The position numbers were made by a program, and so were the translations under genes. A stretch of DNA of 64,000 nucleotides from Elusimicrobia bacterium HGW-Elusimicrobia-1. GTDB taxonomy: Bacteria > Elusimicrobiota > Endomicrobiia > PHAN01. This document shows, in pieces, positions 1-8,340 of the stretch. Within the stretch, counting starts at the first letter, position 1, and each line of letters starts with the position of its first letter. The stretch lies in assembly GCA_002841695.1 (NCBI GenBank), contig PHAN01000005.1, positions 31,664-95,663 on the forward strand. Direction: 5' to 3'. The notes beneath the pieces are model-generated. The model did not search any database and was not told where the DNA came from. It saw nothing but the letters and a program-made list of their open reading frames with translations.

Positions 1-757
1 GGTGAGGCACAAGCGCCAGAAAGAACGACAGCGTCTCCAGTAATCTGTCTTTCGAGAGTACCTCGCGATAGAGAAACTCGACGGGATATTCGCCACCGTC
101 TTTTGTTATGGGTTCGTTGGTCAGGCCGGTATTGTACCAACGGAAGTTCTCCACACGTCGCGGGTCGGTAGCGGCCATAACATCACTGGTATCGGCGGCC
201 AGATATAGGAACGGATATTGAAATATCTTGTGGGTATGATTGCGGGCGGCGAACTGCGCCGCGGCATCATGCACATTTTGGTTCTTTTCGTGCTTCACCT
301 CCAGCGCAACGATAGGCAGCCCATTAAGGAAGACTACAAAATCGATTTCTTGGCTCGTCTCACCAAAATAGAAGTGCGGGCGAAACGTGACGCGATTCTC
401 CTCGTGTTTCTTAACGGCCACACTCTCAGCCGAACGCGGCTTCGGATAAAATAGACGAAACTCCAACCCGCGAACCTTCAGCCCATGGCGCAGTATCATC
501 CAGAGCGGAGTGTATTCAAGCTCCTTGCGTAGCGCGCGAAATATCTCGTCGCGCGCGTCGGTGCCGTAGTCATTCGTCAATTTATTGAGTTGATCGGCCT
601 GCGTGGCGCGAAGAAAAGCCCAAAGATGGTCTTCAGCAATGCAGTGCTCGGTATCGGTGATGTCGACCTGTTCGAGCACACCATAACGATGCTCGCGGAT
701 GAGGAAATCCGCAATGTGCTGCTGAAAGGTCAGCTCGGGGGCTTTCTTTTTAGCCAT
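1..757 (-). CDS. hsdR: Type I restriction endonuclease subunit R, N-terminal part (runs off the window)
   Basis: This is the motor/nuclease subunit of a type I restriction-modification complex, cut by the window edge so only about 252 N-terminal residues are visible. The reading frame starts with an ATG at 757 and stays open to position 1. The N-terminus reads MAKKKAPELTFQQHIADFL, and further on there is the HsdR nuclease core (IDFVVFLNGLPIVALEVK, around residues 145-165) with the Asp and the ExK of the PD-(D/E)xK fold. The start overlaps the hsdS stop by 8 bp (ATGGCTAA), so translation is probably coupled. The helicase motor would lie outside the window. Family identification is firm; activity cannot be judged from a fragment. 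Confidence 0.93.
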   Translation of the reverse strand, partial: MAKKKAPELTFQQHIADFLIREHRYGVLEQVDITDTEHCIAEDHLWAFLRATQADQLNKLTNDYGTDARDEIFRALRKELEYTPLWMILRHGLKVRGLEFRLFYPKPRSAESVAVKKHEENRVTFRPHFYFGETSQEIDFVVFLNGLPIVALEVKHEKNQNVHDAAAQFAARNHTHKIFQYPFLYLAADTSDVMAATDPRRVENFRWYNTGLTNEPITKDGGEYPVEFLYREVLSKDRLLETLSFFLALVPH

Positions 758-2048
758 GTGCTTCCACCAGTTTGATGTCGGCTTCTGTCACCCGCCGTTG
801 GCCGGTGACGCATTCGTGTATCAAAGATTTGCGATAGGCGGTGAGAGTGGCGATTTGGGATTCGATGCCACCGACGAGGCGCTTCACCTCGTCGAGCTTG
901 GCGTCGAGGTAGGCGCAGATGGCGACCTGTTCACTAATAGGGGGCAACGGAATATCAATTGTGCCAAAGTCCTTGTCGTCCACGGCTGGATAACCCACGC
1001 CTTTTGCCGTTGACTTGAAATATTGTCGTCCGCCTTCAGAAATAAGCGCGTAAAAGACAAATTTCGGCCAAAGTATATCCTCGTTTGGCTGCACGACGTT
1101 GAAACCCGTCGAGCAAACGAAGTCTTTTCTACTCTCAAACACAAAAGCAACAGCCTGTAGATTAGGTCGGACTGACGAAATCAGAGTGCTATTCGTCGCC
1201 ACGCGCCGACGAGCCCGCGAAGGCGCGTCCTCGAAACGAACGCGCTCAATCGCGTTTACATCAACAATGCCGTGATAATTTACGTTCGAGATTTCAAGGT
1301 AATCGAATTCATAGTCGGGATCGGTATCAGCTGCAAGCGATGATGAGTTGATTGCCGAGACATCTTTAAGTCGATCAATTCTCCAATGCGCGGGGATCTC
1401 ACCGAGCACGCTAATACTCGAACACTTCACTTTGGCGGCCTGATTCAGACCCTGTGTGACTGCACTTTGAATCGTGGATTTTCGGATTTCGCCGAGGGTG
1501 TCGATTTGCCGCCGCTTAGCAGCCACCGCAGCATCGATCGCCGCACAACTCGCGTACAGATATGCAGCAATGCGCTGTTGCTCGGGAAGCGGGGGGAGTG
1601 GGACATTGAACTGGGACAATTGTGTTGACCAACTGACACGTGGCATCTTGGCACCATAGGCAAGTGCGTTACAGCGCTCAATGAACCAACGTGACCCAAC
1701 GCAGTAGAAAAGGAAGCGACTCGTTATTCGCTCCGGTGTGAAAGCCAGTATCTCGCCAGTGCATTTGCCGTCGAACTCGGCTTCGTAGTACTTTTCGAGA
1801 TATGGTCGCAACTTCCCGAAGAGCACATCACCCCTCTTAAACATAGTGACAGCACTTTCCACCTCCAATGTATTCCGGCGCCTTAAAATGTGACCAGTAC
1901 CAGATTCGATATCTTCCAACTCGAGATAGTCATCATCCTCACTTGCGTCTGAATTCTTTTCCTTACGAAGCGTGACAACATCTTTAAGACGGTCGAAGTT
2001 CCAACCGTTGGGCAACTCATCCAGAAAGCCGTCGTGTTGGCCGTTCAT
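750..2048 (-). CDS. hsdS: Type I restriction-modification specificity subunit S
   Basis: HsdS (432 aa) recognises the bipartite DNA target and holds the HsdM and HsdR subunits together. Two target-recognition halves are visible, each ending in the conserved helix that begins with a proline-rich motif: PLPPLPEQQRIAAYL near residue 155 and PLPPISEQVAICAYLDA near residue 372. Length is normal for the family. A Shine-Dalgarno GGAGG sits about 9 nt before the ATG. The gene follows a DUF1016 gene and a 17-codon micro-ORF whose stop overlaps this start, and its own stop overlaps hsdR. The two recognition halves differ from each other, as expected for a bipartite site; the target sequence cannot be predicted. 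Confidence 0.95.
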   Translation of the reverse strand: MNGQHDGFLDELPNGWNFDRLKDVVTLRKEKNSDASEDDDYLELEDIESGTGHILRRRNTLEVESAVTMFKRGDVLFGKLRPYLEKYYEAEFDGKCTGEILAFTPERITSRFLFYCVGSRWFIERCNALAYGAKMPRVSWSTQLSQFNVPLPPLPEQQRIAAYLYASCAAIDAAVAAKRRQIDTLGEIRKSTIQSAVTQGLNQAAKVKCSSISVLGEIPAHWRIDRLKDVSAINSSSLAADTDPDYEFDYLEISNVNYHGIVDVNAIERVRFEDAPSRARRRVATNSTLISSVRPNLQAVAFVFESRKDFVCSTGFNVVQPNEDILWPKFVFYALISEGGRQYFKSTAKGVGYPAVDDKDFGTIDIPLPPISEQVAICAYLDAKLDEVKRLVGGIESQIATLTAYRKSLIHECVTGQRRVTEADIKLVEAHG

Positions 2049-2098
2049 TTAGCAAGTTCCTCCAACATTTTCTCCGCATCCTTCTCCACTGTACGCAT
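2045..2098 (-). CDS. 17-residue micro-ORF between the DUF1016 gene and hsdS
   Basis: The 52-bp gap between the DUF1016 stop and the hsdS start is filled exactly by an ATG-initiated frame encoding MRTVEKDAEKMLEELAK, two bases after the upstream TAG and ending in an ATGA overlap with the hsdS ATG. The peptide is charged and could form one helix. It may be a real micro-protein, a translational relay keeping ribosomes engaged between the two genes, or chance. There is a purine-rich stretch (GGAAAGGGG) upstream but no perfect ribosome site. Confidence 0.35.
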   Translation of the reverse strand: MRTVEKDAEKMLEELAK

Positions 2099-2100
2099 AG

Positions 2101-3234
2101 CTATTTGCCGCCCCTTTCCGGGAGTGCGGCGCGGACGACCCCGGAAAGTTGCTTCGCCGTCGGAAGTTTTCCCTTAAACTCTCCCGGCAATTTCGACTGC
2201 AACTGATAGGTGGCCACACCTATGGGATTGGCTTTAGTGCGCAGGGCGTATTCTACCTCCACATCGTCTTTCTCCGCGCATAGGATGATACCGATGGAAG
2301 GTTTGTCATCCGGGGCTCGTTCTTTGTCGTTGAGCAGATTCAGATAAAAGTCCATCTTTCCCGCATATTCCGGTTCAAAGGGCCCGACTTTCAGTTCGAA
2401 AGCCACGAGCGCCTTTAAGTATCGGTGGTAGAAAAGCAGGTCGATGAAATATTCTTTGGCGCCGAGAACAATACGATGCTGCCGGCCCACAAAGCAGAAA
2501 CCGTAGCCCAATTCGAGGATGAAGTCCCGCAAACGGTCTATGAGGCGGTCTTCCAGTTCACGCTCCCTGACCGCGCCGCGAATACCCAAAAACTCCAGAT
2601 TGTAGGAGCTCTTGAGCATTTCGTCCGCCTGCTCGGCAAAATGCTGCGGCAACGCCGCGGGAAAATTGTGAGTTTTTTTCTCAGTCACCGCCCGTTCATA
2701 CACCCGGGCTTTGATTTGGTTTAGGAGGACATTGCGTGACCACCCGAACCGGGCGGTAGCTCGGAGATAGTATATCCGCGCGGCGGGATCGGTAACCTTC
2801 GCCAGTATGTTGGTATGATGCCCCCAAGGCACTTGAGTCACCAATTCTCTCACAGTCCGTGAGAGTTTTGTCATGTCTCGTTTTTTCACATCCCGCTGAC
2901 CGATTTCTCTCACAACTTGTGAGAGAAATTCTTTAGAGGTGTGCGCGAGGTAAAACTGCTTCATCCGCCACACATTCTGCGCGGAAAAACCTTGTTTTCC
3001 GGTGAATGTGCGCCGCAAATCGGCGGCTACCATTTCCACCACGGATTCTCCCCATCCGAGTGTCCGCTGCTTTTCCGCAATTCCACGCCCTATGTTCCAG
3101 TAAAGCAGAATAGTTCCGTGGTTAACGGCTCTCGCCACTGGCACACGGGCGGCGGCGACGAGTTCTTTCAAGTCCTCGATAAACAGCCGGTATTCCGGCG
3201 AAATCGCCACATTCGTATCGATCATATTTTTCAT
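2101..3234 (-). CDS. DUF1016 (YhcG-type) PDDEXK nuclease family protein
   Basis: A 377-aa member of the DUF1016/YhcG family: an N-terminal helical DUF1016_N region (about residues 10-170) and a C-terminal PD-(D/E)xK nuclease-like domain. In the C-terminal part the catalytic pattern is visible as KEYFIDLLFYHRYLKALVAFELK (Asp at about 270, ELK at about 284-286). It starts within the hsdM stop (ATGA overlap, second ATG three codons later) and precedes hsdS, so it is made together with the type I system. DUF1016 proteins are often found inside type I R-M loci; their role is not settled, and a second nuclease or accessory defence factor is the natural guess. Confidence 0.85.
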   Translation of the reverse strand: MKNMIDTNVAISPEYRLFIEDLKELVAAARVPVARAVNHGTILLYWNIGRGIAEKQRTLGWGESVVEMVAADLRRTFTGKQGFSAQNVWRMKQFYLAHTSKEFLSQVVREIGQRDVKKRDMTKLSRTVRELVTQVPWGHHTNILAKVTDPAARIYYLRATARFGWSRNVLLNQIKARVYERAVTEKKTHNFPAALPQHFAEQADEMLKSSYNLEFLGIRGAVRERELEDRLIDRLRDFILELGYGFCFVGRQHRIVLGAKEYFIDLLFYHRYLKALVAFELKVGPFEPEYAGKMDFYLNLLNDKERAPDDKPSIGIILCAEKDDVEVEYALRTKANPIGVATYQLQSKLPGEFKGKLPTAKQLSGVVRAALPERGGK

Positions 3235-5207
3235 TGTGCCAACCTCTCCAATAACTTCTCGGCCTCTTTTTCCAACCGCCAGAACTCGGCCAGCAAGTCT
3301 TTCGCGGGAGGGGGCGGCTGGTATCGGTAGAAATACTTGTTGGGCAGAATCTCGTAGCCAAGCTGCGGACTATCCTGCCAACGGATGATAGGTTTGCCGA
3401 TTTCGCGTTTTAGGAATAACTCAATATCTTCGCCGTACGGGATGTATTCGTCGTCTTTAATATAGTGGCGGTGAGTCCATTCAACGGAAAGAATTTCCGG
3501 CTTACTTTCCATAAGCGTCTTAAATTTCTTGGCCGCATTATCCTTCGGTCCCAGCGTCAACGTCTCTATCTTTTCGGATTTGCCGACCTTCAAGCGCGCG
3601 CGAAAAGTGATGTTACTGTCATAGAACTCCTGCTCCTTCTTCAGGTTTGCCGCAGTGAATCCTCTGTCATAGGATTCGGTAATTGTCGCCGGCTTGTCGT
3701 TTTCGTCGAACTGCCAAAAAACGACTTTAACCTTGTGATAGGAAAAGTCCTCGCGCCGGAAAATTTTTACACATTCGTCGGCGTAATCCTTTTTCCAGCC
3801 ATCGTGGTAGCGCGTTTCTATCCACGCACGGTGCGCGCCGGTGATGCGATTATGCTTTTTGCCGAAAGCCTTGGGCTCTTTTTCGTATTGCCCTCGGGCA
3901 TCAATCAGCATCACGCGCCCCCTGTGTGTGGCAGGTTTATCGTTTCGCAACAGCCATATATAGGTGAATATACCTGTGTTGTAAAAAAGTTCGTCGGGCA
4001 GCATGACGATGGCGTCAAGCCAGTCATTTTCCAAAATCCAACGGCGAATCTCGCTTTCACCCGAGCCACAGTCACCGTTTGAAAGCGGCGACCCGTTAAA
4101 GATTATGGCTATGCGGCTGGCGCCCTTTTCCGGCGACTTCATCTTCGCCAACATAGTTTGCAGGAAGAGCATCGCGCCGTTGTCGCGCGACGGCATACCC
4201 GCCCGGTATCGTGTCTTCTCCAACTTGCGGGCGGCGGTCTCATAGCTATCCTTCCCGCCCCAAGTCACACCGAATGGCGGATTGGAGAGCATAAAGTCAA
4301 AAAGAAATTCCGATTCCGGGAGTTGGTCGCCAGGTTCCCGGCTATGCGGCTCATGCGGGATTAGCGAGTTGCCGAGGTATACCTTGGCCTGCCGGTCGGC
4401 CTTGATCAGCAGGTCGGCCCGGCAAACGGCGTAGTTGGTAGGCGACAATTCCTGTCCATGAACGGTGACGTACTTCTCGACGTTGGCTTTCTGCGCGGGC
4501 GTGGATGCCCGGTCGAGCAGATGTTCCTTGGCCACTGAGAGCATACCGCCCGTTCCGCAGGCCGGGTCATATATTGAAAGATGCCTCTCGGGGATGGGAA
4601 TGTCGAGCAACTCGACCATCAATCGAATCACTTCGCGCGGGGTGAAGTGGTCTCCGGCTTCCTCGCCGCTTTGTTCCGAGAATCGCCTCAATAGCTCTTC
4701 GTAGATGTAGCCCATCTCCAACGGCGACAAATTGTCAGGGCCAAGTTGAAGTTCCTTGTACTGGTTCAGTATCGGCGCAAGGCGGTTGTGTTTCACCATC
4801 TGGCCGATAGTGGCCCTGTAGTTGAAATGCTCGATAATCTCGTCTACGTTCTTCGAAAATCCGTTAATATAGGCGCGGAAGTTCTCTTCAAGTATCGCGT
4901 GGTCTTCCTCATATACCCGGCGCAAAGTCCATTTAGTCTTATTGGAGAACGGGGCGGTGCCGACCTCCACACTCTTGACAAGTTTCTCGAGTTCCTTCTC
5001 GGTCAGTTTCGGCCGCTTGGCGCGCACCTCGGCGGCCTTGTCCTCGCGCCACTTGATGAGTACACATTCCATGCGGCGAATTACGATGATGGGCAGAATT
5101 ACGTTCTGGTACTCGTATGCCTTAAACTTGCCGCGTAGCCGCTCGGCCGATTTCCAGATTTCATTGGCGAGGTTATCAAGTTTGGGTTTATTAAGGGCAA
5201 GAGACAT
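3231..5207 (-). CDS. hsdM: Type I restriction-modification N6-adenine methyltransferase subunit M
   Basis: HsdM (658 aa) methylates adenine in the site chosen by HsdS. The helical HsdM_N region covers roughly residues 10-150. The SAM-binding motif DPACGTGGML is at about 214-223 and the catalytic NPPFG at about 309-313. At 658 aa it is longer than the common 500-aa HsdM; the extra C-terminal 150 residues probably contact HsdS. The start is supported by AAGGAG 11 nt upstream (around 5219-5224). It is the first gene of the operon hsdM-DUF1016-micro-ORF-hsdS-hsdR. The 98-bp upstream gap is AT-rich and could hold the promoter, but I see no confident -35/-10 pair. Confidence 0.95.
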   Translation of the reverse strand: MSLALNKPKLDNLANEIWKSAERLRGKFKAYEYQNVILPIIVIRRMECVLIKWREDKAAEVRAKRPKLTEKELEKLVKSVEVGTAPFSNKTKWTLRRVYEEDHAILEENFRAYINGFSKNVDEIIEHFNYRATIGQMVKHNRLAPILNQYKELQLGPDNLSPLEMGYIYEELLRRFSEQSGEEAGDHFTPREVIRLMVELLDIPIPERHLSIYDPACGTGGMLSVAKEHLLDRASTPAQKANVEKYVTVHGQELSPTNYAVCRADLLIKADRQAKVYLGNSLIPHEPHSREPGDQLPESEFLFDFMLSNPPFGVTWGGKDSYETAARKLEKTRYRAGMPSRDNGAMLFLQTMLAKMKSPEKGASRIAIIFNGSPLSNGDCGSGESEIRRWILENDWLDAIVMLPDELFYNTGIFTYIWLLRNDKPATHRGRVMLIDARGQYEKEPKAFGKKHNRITGAHRAWIETRYHDGWKKDYADECVKIFRREDFSYHKVKVVFWQFDENDKPATITESYDRGFTAANLKKEQEFYDSNITFRARLKVGKSEKIETLTLGPKDNAAKKFKTLMESKPEILSVEWTHRHYIKDDEYIPYGEDIELFLKREIGKPIIRWQDSPQLGYEILPNKYFYRYQPPPPAKDLLAEFWRLEKEAEKLLERLAQ

Positions 5208-5305
5208 TTATTTGCGGCTCCTTGAAAAACTTACCAGGTATAATTTGTAGCATGCCTAACGTTCCATTCTTAACATTGTAATCTATCTTCCTATCGCCCA
5301 TTTTT

Positions 5306-5950
5306 CTATTTCATCTCTTTTTTACCAGCATCTTTCAACTTTTTATTCAGAGATTCTCTTCTTGTCTTTATTTTTTGTGGCTGAACAAAATAAAAATCAA
5401 ATAGGCTTTCTAACACATCGAGATTCCATTCCGCTTCGCCCTGTTCAACTGGTACAATTTTATCACTTGATGTGCTTTTAATCGGATGGGCAGCAAAATT
5501 GCCAATATTTCTTATGGCGTCTATACTTTCAGCAAGCTGCGAGGGTAATTTATTTATGACTTCATCTATTTCTTTTGAAAGATCGCTTTTATTTACTTTT
5601 GCGTATTCTCTTAATAATTGTTGAAGACAACGACGGCTTAATGCTGCGCTTGCTTTAGGACTATCTTCCAAAACAAGAGCGGCCTCGATATAATCTTCCG
5701 CGAGATACTTGGGTACCTCTGGTGGCAAAGGCCCACGATTCATCCCTTTTGGATAAACCAATTTCATTGTTGAGGATTGCCAGTAAGAAGAAGGATTACT
5801 ATCTCTTTCGCCATATATTAAATAAATTATCATCTTTGTACAAGATGGACATATTTGTGTCTCAAACCCAAAATGATGATTTACATCATTGCCTATGGGG
5901 GTCTCTCCTGGCTGATCATGGAATTCAACTAAACAATGCGGACATTTCAT
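5306..5950 (-). CDS. DUF4145 domain protein with N-terminal zinc-finger-like motif
   Basis: A 214-aa protein with a possible zinc ribbon at the N-terminus (CPHC at 3-6 and CPSC at about 34-37) and a DUF4145 helical domain from about residue 85 to 195. The latter shows the typical SRRCLQQLLRE helix and the RNIGNFAAHP motif. DUF4145 proteins are HEPN-like in layout and often accompany restriction-modification genes; a molecular function is not established. It lies directly upstream of hsdM on the same strand with a 98-bp gap. The start has a GGGGAC sequence 7 nt upstream, a moderate ribosome site. I take it as an accessory gene of the restriction locus by position only. Confidence 0.8.
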   Translation of the reverse strand: MKCPHCLVEFHDQPGETPIGNDVNHHFGFETQICPSCTKMIIYLIYGERDSNPSSYWQSSTMKLVYPKGMNRGPLPPEVPKYLAEDYIEAALVLEDSPKASAALSRRCLQQLLREYAKVNKSDLSKEIDEVINKLPSQLAESIDAIRNIGNFAAHPIKSTSSDKIVPVEQGEAEWNLDVLESLFDFYFVQPQKIKTRRESLNKKLKDAGKKEMK

Positions 5951-6229
5951 ATTGTCCCCTTATTTTTTATTCATCCCCAGCATTTTTTTGTTGCAGTGCG
6001 GCATTGGTTTTGAGTGAGTTGTTGTCGTTTAAGATTGAGGATGAAGTGATTATGATTTTTCCGCCCGCCTTGGCGCGGTGATTTTTTACCATTGGTGGCA
6101 TATTCCCCGATATTTTTCCTCACTTCACAAAGTCCGGCCTTTTGGTTTTTGTGGTGAGTGGATGGGTCGAGGGTAGTATACAAAATCTTTGGTTTTTTAG
6201 AAAGGTGGCAGCCAATGGAGACGTGGCAG

Positions 6230-6592
6230 CTATTGACGGCGGGATTTGTAGTCGCGGAACACGCGCGGTTCGTCGGAGCGCGAGCGGCAATCAAGCAGTG
6301 TCTTCTTCATAAAATCCGGCATCGGGAGCGCGCGCAGCCGAGCGTTTTTCGTCAATATGATAATGCCTTTGTCGAAATTGATGTCGCTCCATTTGAGCGC
6401 AATTATTTCTGCCGGCCGCATTCCGGTGTAAAGCGCGATGAGAGATGACAGACGAGAGCGAGGATTCTTGCAAGCGGCAAGAATATGCGGCAATTCGTCT
6501 AAATCATCGCACTTGAGTACGTCGTCTCTTTTCCGTCGGGAGCCAATATAATAATCCATCCACCACTTGCCCTTTTTCCAGAAAACGGACAT
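6230..6592 (-). pseudogene. Decayed tyrosine integrase fragment
   Basis: A 120-codon frame that joins the first 20 or so residues typical of phage integrases (KKGKWWMDYYIGSRRKR) directly to the middle of a catalytic domain (LIALYTGMRPAEIIALKWSDI, then a strand region and LPMPDFMKKTLLD). The core-binding domain, about 150 residues, is missing between the two. The frame stops before the HxxR motif and the catalytic tyrosine. Only the first catalytic Arg (in GMRPAE) remains. It is therefore a deletion relic of an integrase and points to past insertion next to the restriction locus. The 280 bp between it and the DUF4145 gene (5951-6229) holds no gene that I can support. Confidence 0.75.
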
Positions 6593-6668
6593 ACCGCGGC
6601 CATCCTCGTATCGTTATTTATTGGGATGAGAGCGACGGACAGTCCCGATATTTTGACGCGCTGCCGAC

Positions 6669-7469
6669 TCACTGCCCCGCGAAATCAAGCGTTTTGGGGA
6701 GCGCGAGCAGAATCGAAACCATTTCAGAGGCGGTAAGAGGAACGCTCCGGCAAACAGTCCCGTCGGCGCACAAGAGCATCGGAATAAAGTGCGGGGACAT
6801 ATTGAGCGCGTCCCATCCCGGCAGACAGAAACGGCGGGACGACGGCCCCCACGACAGCCACTCCGACAGCACCACAAGAGTGTGCGCCGGGGGCGGCTGA
6901 AAAGATTCGTAGTTCCGCTCGACGGGCGCGGAGACGGTGATTTTCCGTCCGCGGAGTTCAAAAGGATCGAGATCGTTCTTGCAGTAAAGCGCCGGATTGT
7001 GAATGCAAGAGCACATCCAGTTCCAAAAAGAAGATTGCGGAGTCGTGAGAGCTTTTATCGCCAGCCGCTTGTCTATTTCTTGAAATGAATCGAGTTTCGC
7101 GGAGATGTGGATGAAAAACTCGTCGGGCGCGGCGGGATCGCGGACGGGCGGGGGCGTGTAGAGTAAAACGGCCGAGACGGACTCGCGCGGATATTCCTTG
7201 ACGTGGACGCTGATATAATCGAACGCGCCGACGGACGCGCGCGCGGTCAGGGAATCTTTGTGGCCGAGGTGGAAGGGAACGCGGCCGAACGGGAGTTGGT
7301 AACTTGGAGGGCCTGCGCTTAAAGTAAGATAGAGCCGTCCGCCGTCGAGGGAGAGGCGCAGTATCGTCTGACATTGGGTATCGAGCAGGACGTTTTCAAG
7401 GATGAAAAAAACACGCGAGGCGGTGTCGCCCGGGGCGACTTCGCGGAGTTCTTCCTGACAGATTGACAT
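6669..7469 (-). CDS. Hypothetical protein, 266 aa
   Basis: I do not recognise this protein. The start is chosen at 7469, giving MSICQEELREV, because GGGGGAG lies 5 nt before that ATG; an upstream ATG in frame would add 14 residues but has no ribosome site. The sequence is rich in beta-strand-like segments and proline, with no signal peptide or membrane segment. A cysteine pair in WNWMCSCIHNPALYCK (about residues 163-178) could bind metal. It is flanked by an integrase relic and a relic of a PorV-type gene, so it may be part of an old insertion. Confidence 0.6.
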   Translation of the reverse strand: MSICQEELREVAPGDTASRVFFILENVLLDTQCQTILRLSLDGGRLYLTLSAGPPSYQLPFGRVPFHLGHKDSLTARASVGAFDYISVHVKEYPRESVSAVLLYTPPPVRDPAAPDEFFIHISAKLDSFQEIDKRLAIKALTTPQSSFWNWMCSCIHNPALYCKNDLDPFELRGRKITVSAPVERNYESFQPPPAHTLVVLSEWLSWGPSSRRFCLPGWDALNMSPHFIPMLLCADGTVCRSVPLTASEMVSILLALPKTLDFAGQ

Positions 7470-7597
7470 TTTACTCCCCCTGTATCTGGAATGGGATTTT
7501 GATGCGGCCATCGAAGATATATCCCCCTTATTCCGTCAATCGTATACTCCCCGCTTTTTACTACCGTTGGATATGCGAAAATCCTTCTTTGCTATTA

Positions 7598-7693
7598 TCA
7601 CAAAAAATACATCGCCACCGAAATCAAATGACCGTTGGCGAGGGTTCGATTCAGTCCGAAAGAATAATTGATACCGAAATTTTTCATTTTTGG
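7598..7693 (-). pseudogene. Relic of the 3' end of a PorV-like gene
   Basis: Read on the minus strand, these bases encode KNFGINYSFGLN followed by RTLANGHLISVAMYFL and a stop. The intact PorV-like gene at 8341-9240 ends KNFGINYSFGLN, KILGNSHLISITMYFPR, stop. The DNA is near-identical over cattcagtccgaaagaataa and neighbouring bases. No homology continues upstream of about 7693, so only the last 30 codons of a paralogue are left. This indicates an old tandem duplication with deletion. Confidence 0.8.
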
Positions 7694-7764
7694 GACGGAC
7701 TGTCCCGACGGCGAGATATCTGGTTTATTTGACGGGATACTGAGTCGTCGGCAAGCCCTTCTAT

Positions 7765-8283
7765 TTATTTCTGAGTTAACTCTGCTTCCGTAATTATGAA
7801 CCTTACAAATTGGGAGTCAGTAAAACTCAACGCTGTGTATAGTTTTCCCGGCTCGAAAATGTGTTCTATAGAAATTATCCCGGTAGTTATCCTTGTGTAA
7901 GAACCAACTGGACCGAATACAGCGGGTTGGGTAGAATAATAAGACAACTCCACGGTGCGTGCGCCGGGATCGACCATTATGTAGTCGTTAAAGTTTAGAG
8001 ACGGTGGCGGCCCCAGTGAATCTTTGCCTCCAAGGGCGTAATACGGAATTAGCAGGGGTGAGAGCATAACAGAGCAAAGTAGAAGCATTTCTTTTTCAAT
8101 TTTAGTCCTTGCTACTTTTTTAGAATCTATGCCGTGCACTCGTGTGTCTCTGTCACCCGCTTTAAGATAAGCCGTGTCTGGTTTTAAAAAATCGGGCTTC
8201 TTGTGCCTTGAAATACTCGGCGCAGTCGCGCAGCCGGCGGCGGTTAATGCAATTATCATAAGAATAGCCGTTGTTCTTTTCAT
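7765..8283 (-). CDS. Putative lipoprotein, 172 aa
   Basis: A small secreted protein with a signal peptide and lipobox: a charged start (MKRT), a hydrophobic stretch, and the cleavage site LTAAGC with Cys at residue 18. The mature part has no motif I recognise; a hydrophobic patch (LLLCSVMLSPLLIPYYAL, about 68-85) may be a membrane-associated helix. It follows the PorV-like gene by 57 bp on the same strand and may belong to the same transcription unit as the protease and PorV-like genes, hinting at an outer-membrane or periplasmic role. Confidence 0.75.
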   Translation of the reverse strand: MKRTTAILMIIALTAAGCATAPSISRHKKPDFLKPDTAYLKAGDRDTRVHGIDSKKVARTKIEKEMLLLCSVMLSPLLIPYYALGGKDSLGPPPSLNFNDYIMVDPGARTVELSYYSTQPAVFGPVGSYTRITTGIISIEHIFEPGKLYTALSFTDSQFVRFIITEAELTQK

Positions 8284-8340
8284 TTCTCAGCCCGCCTTTT
8301 AAAGAAATAAAACCGGATTTGATAAATACACTTCGAAGCA

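Noticed and set aside
3465..4082. Plus-strand frame of 205 codons within hsdM
   Set aside because: Antisense shadow of a well-conserved methyltransferase gene.
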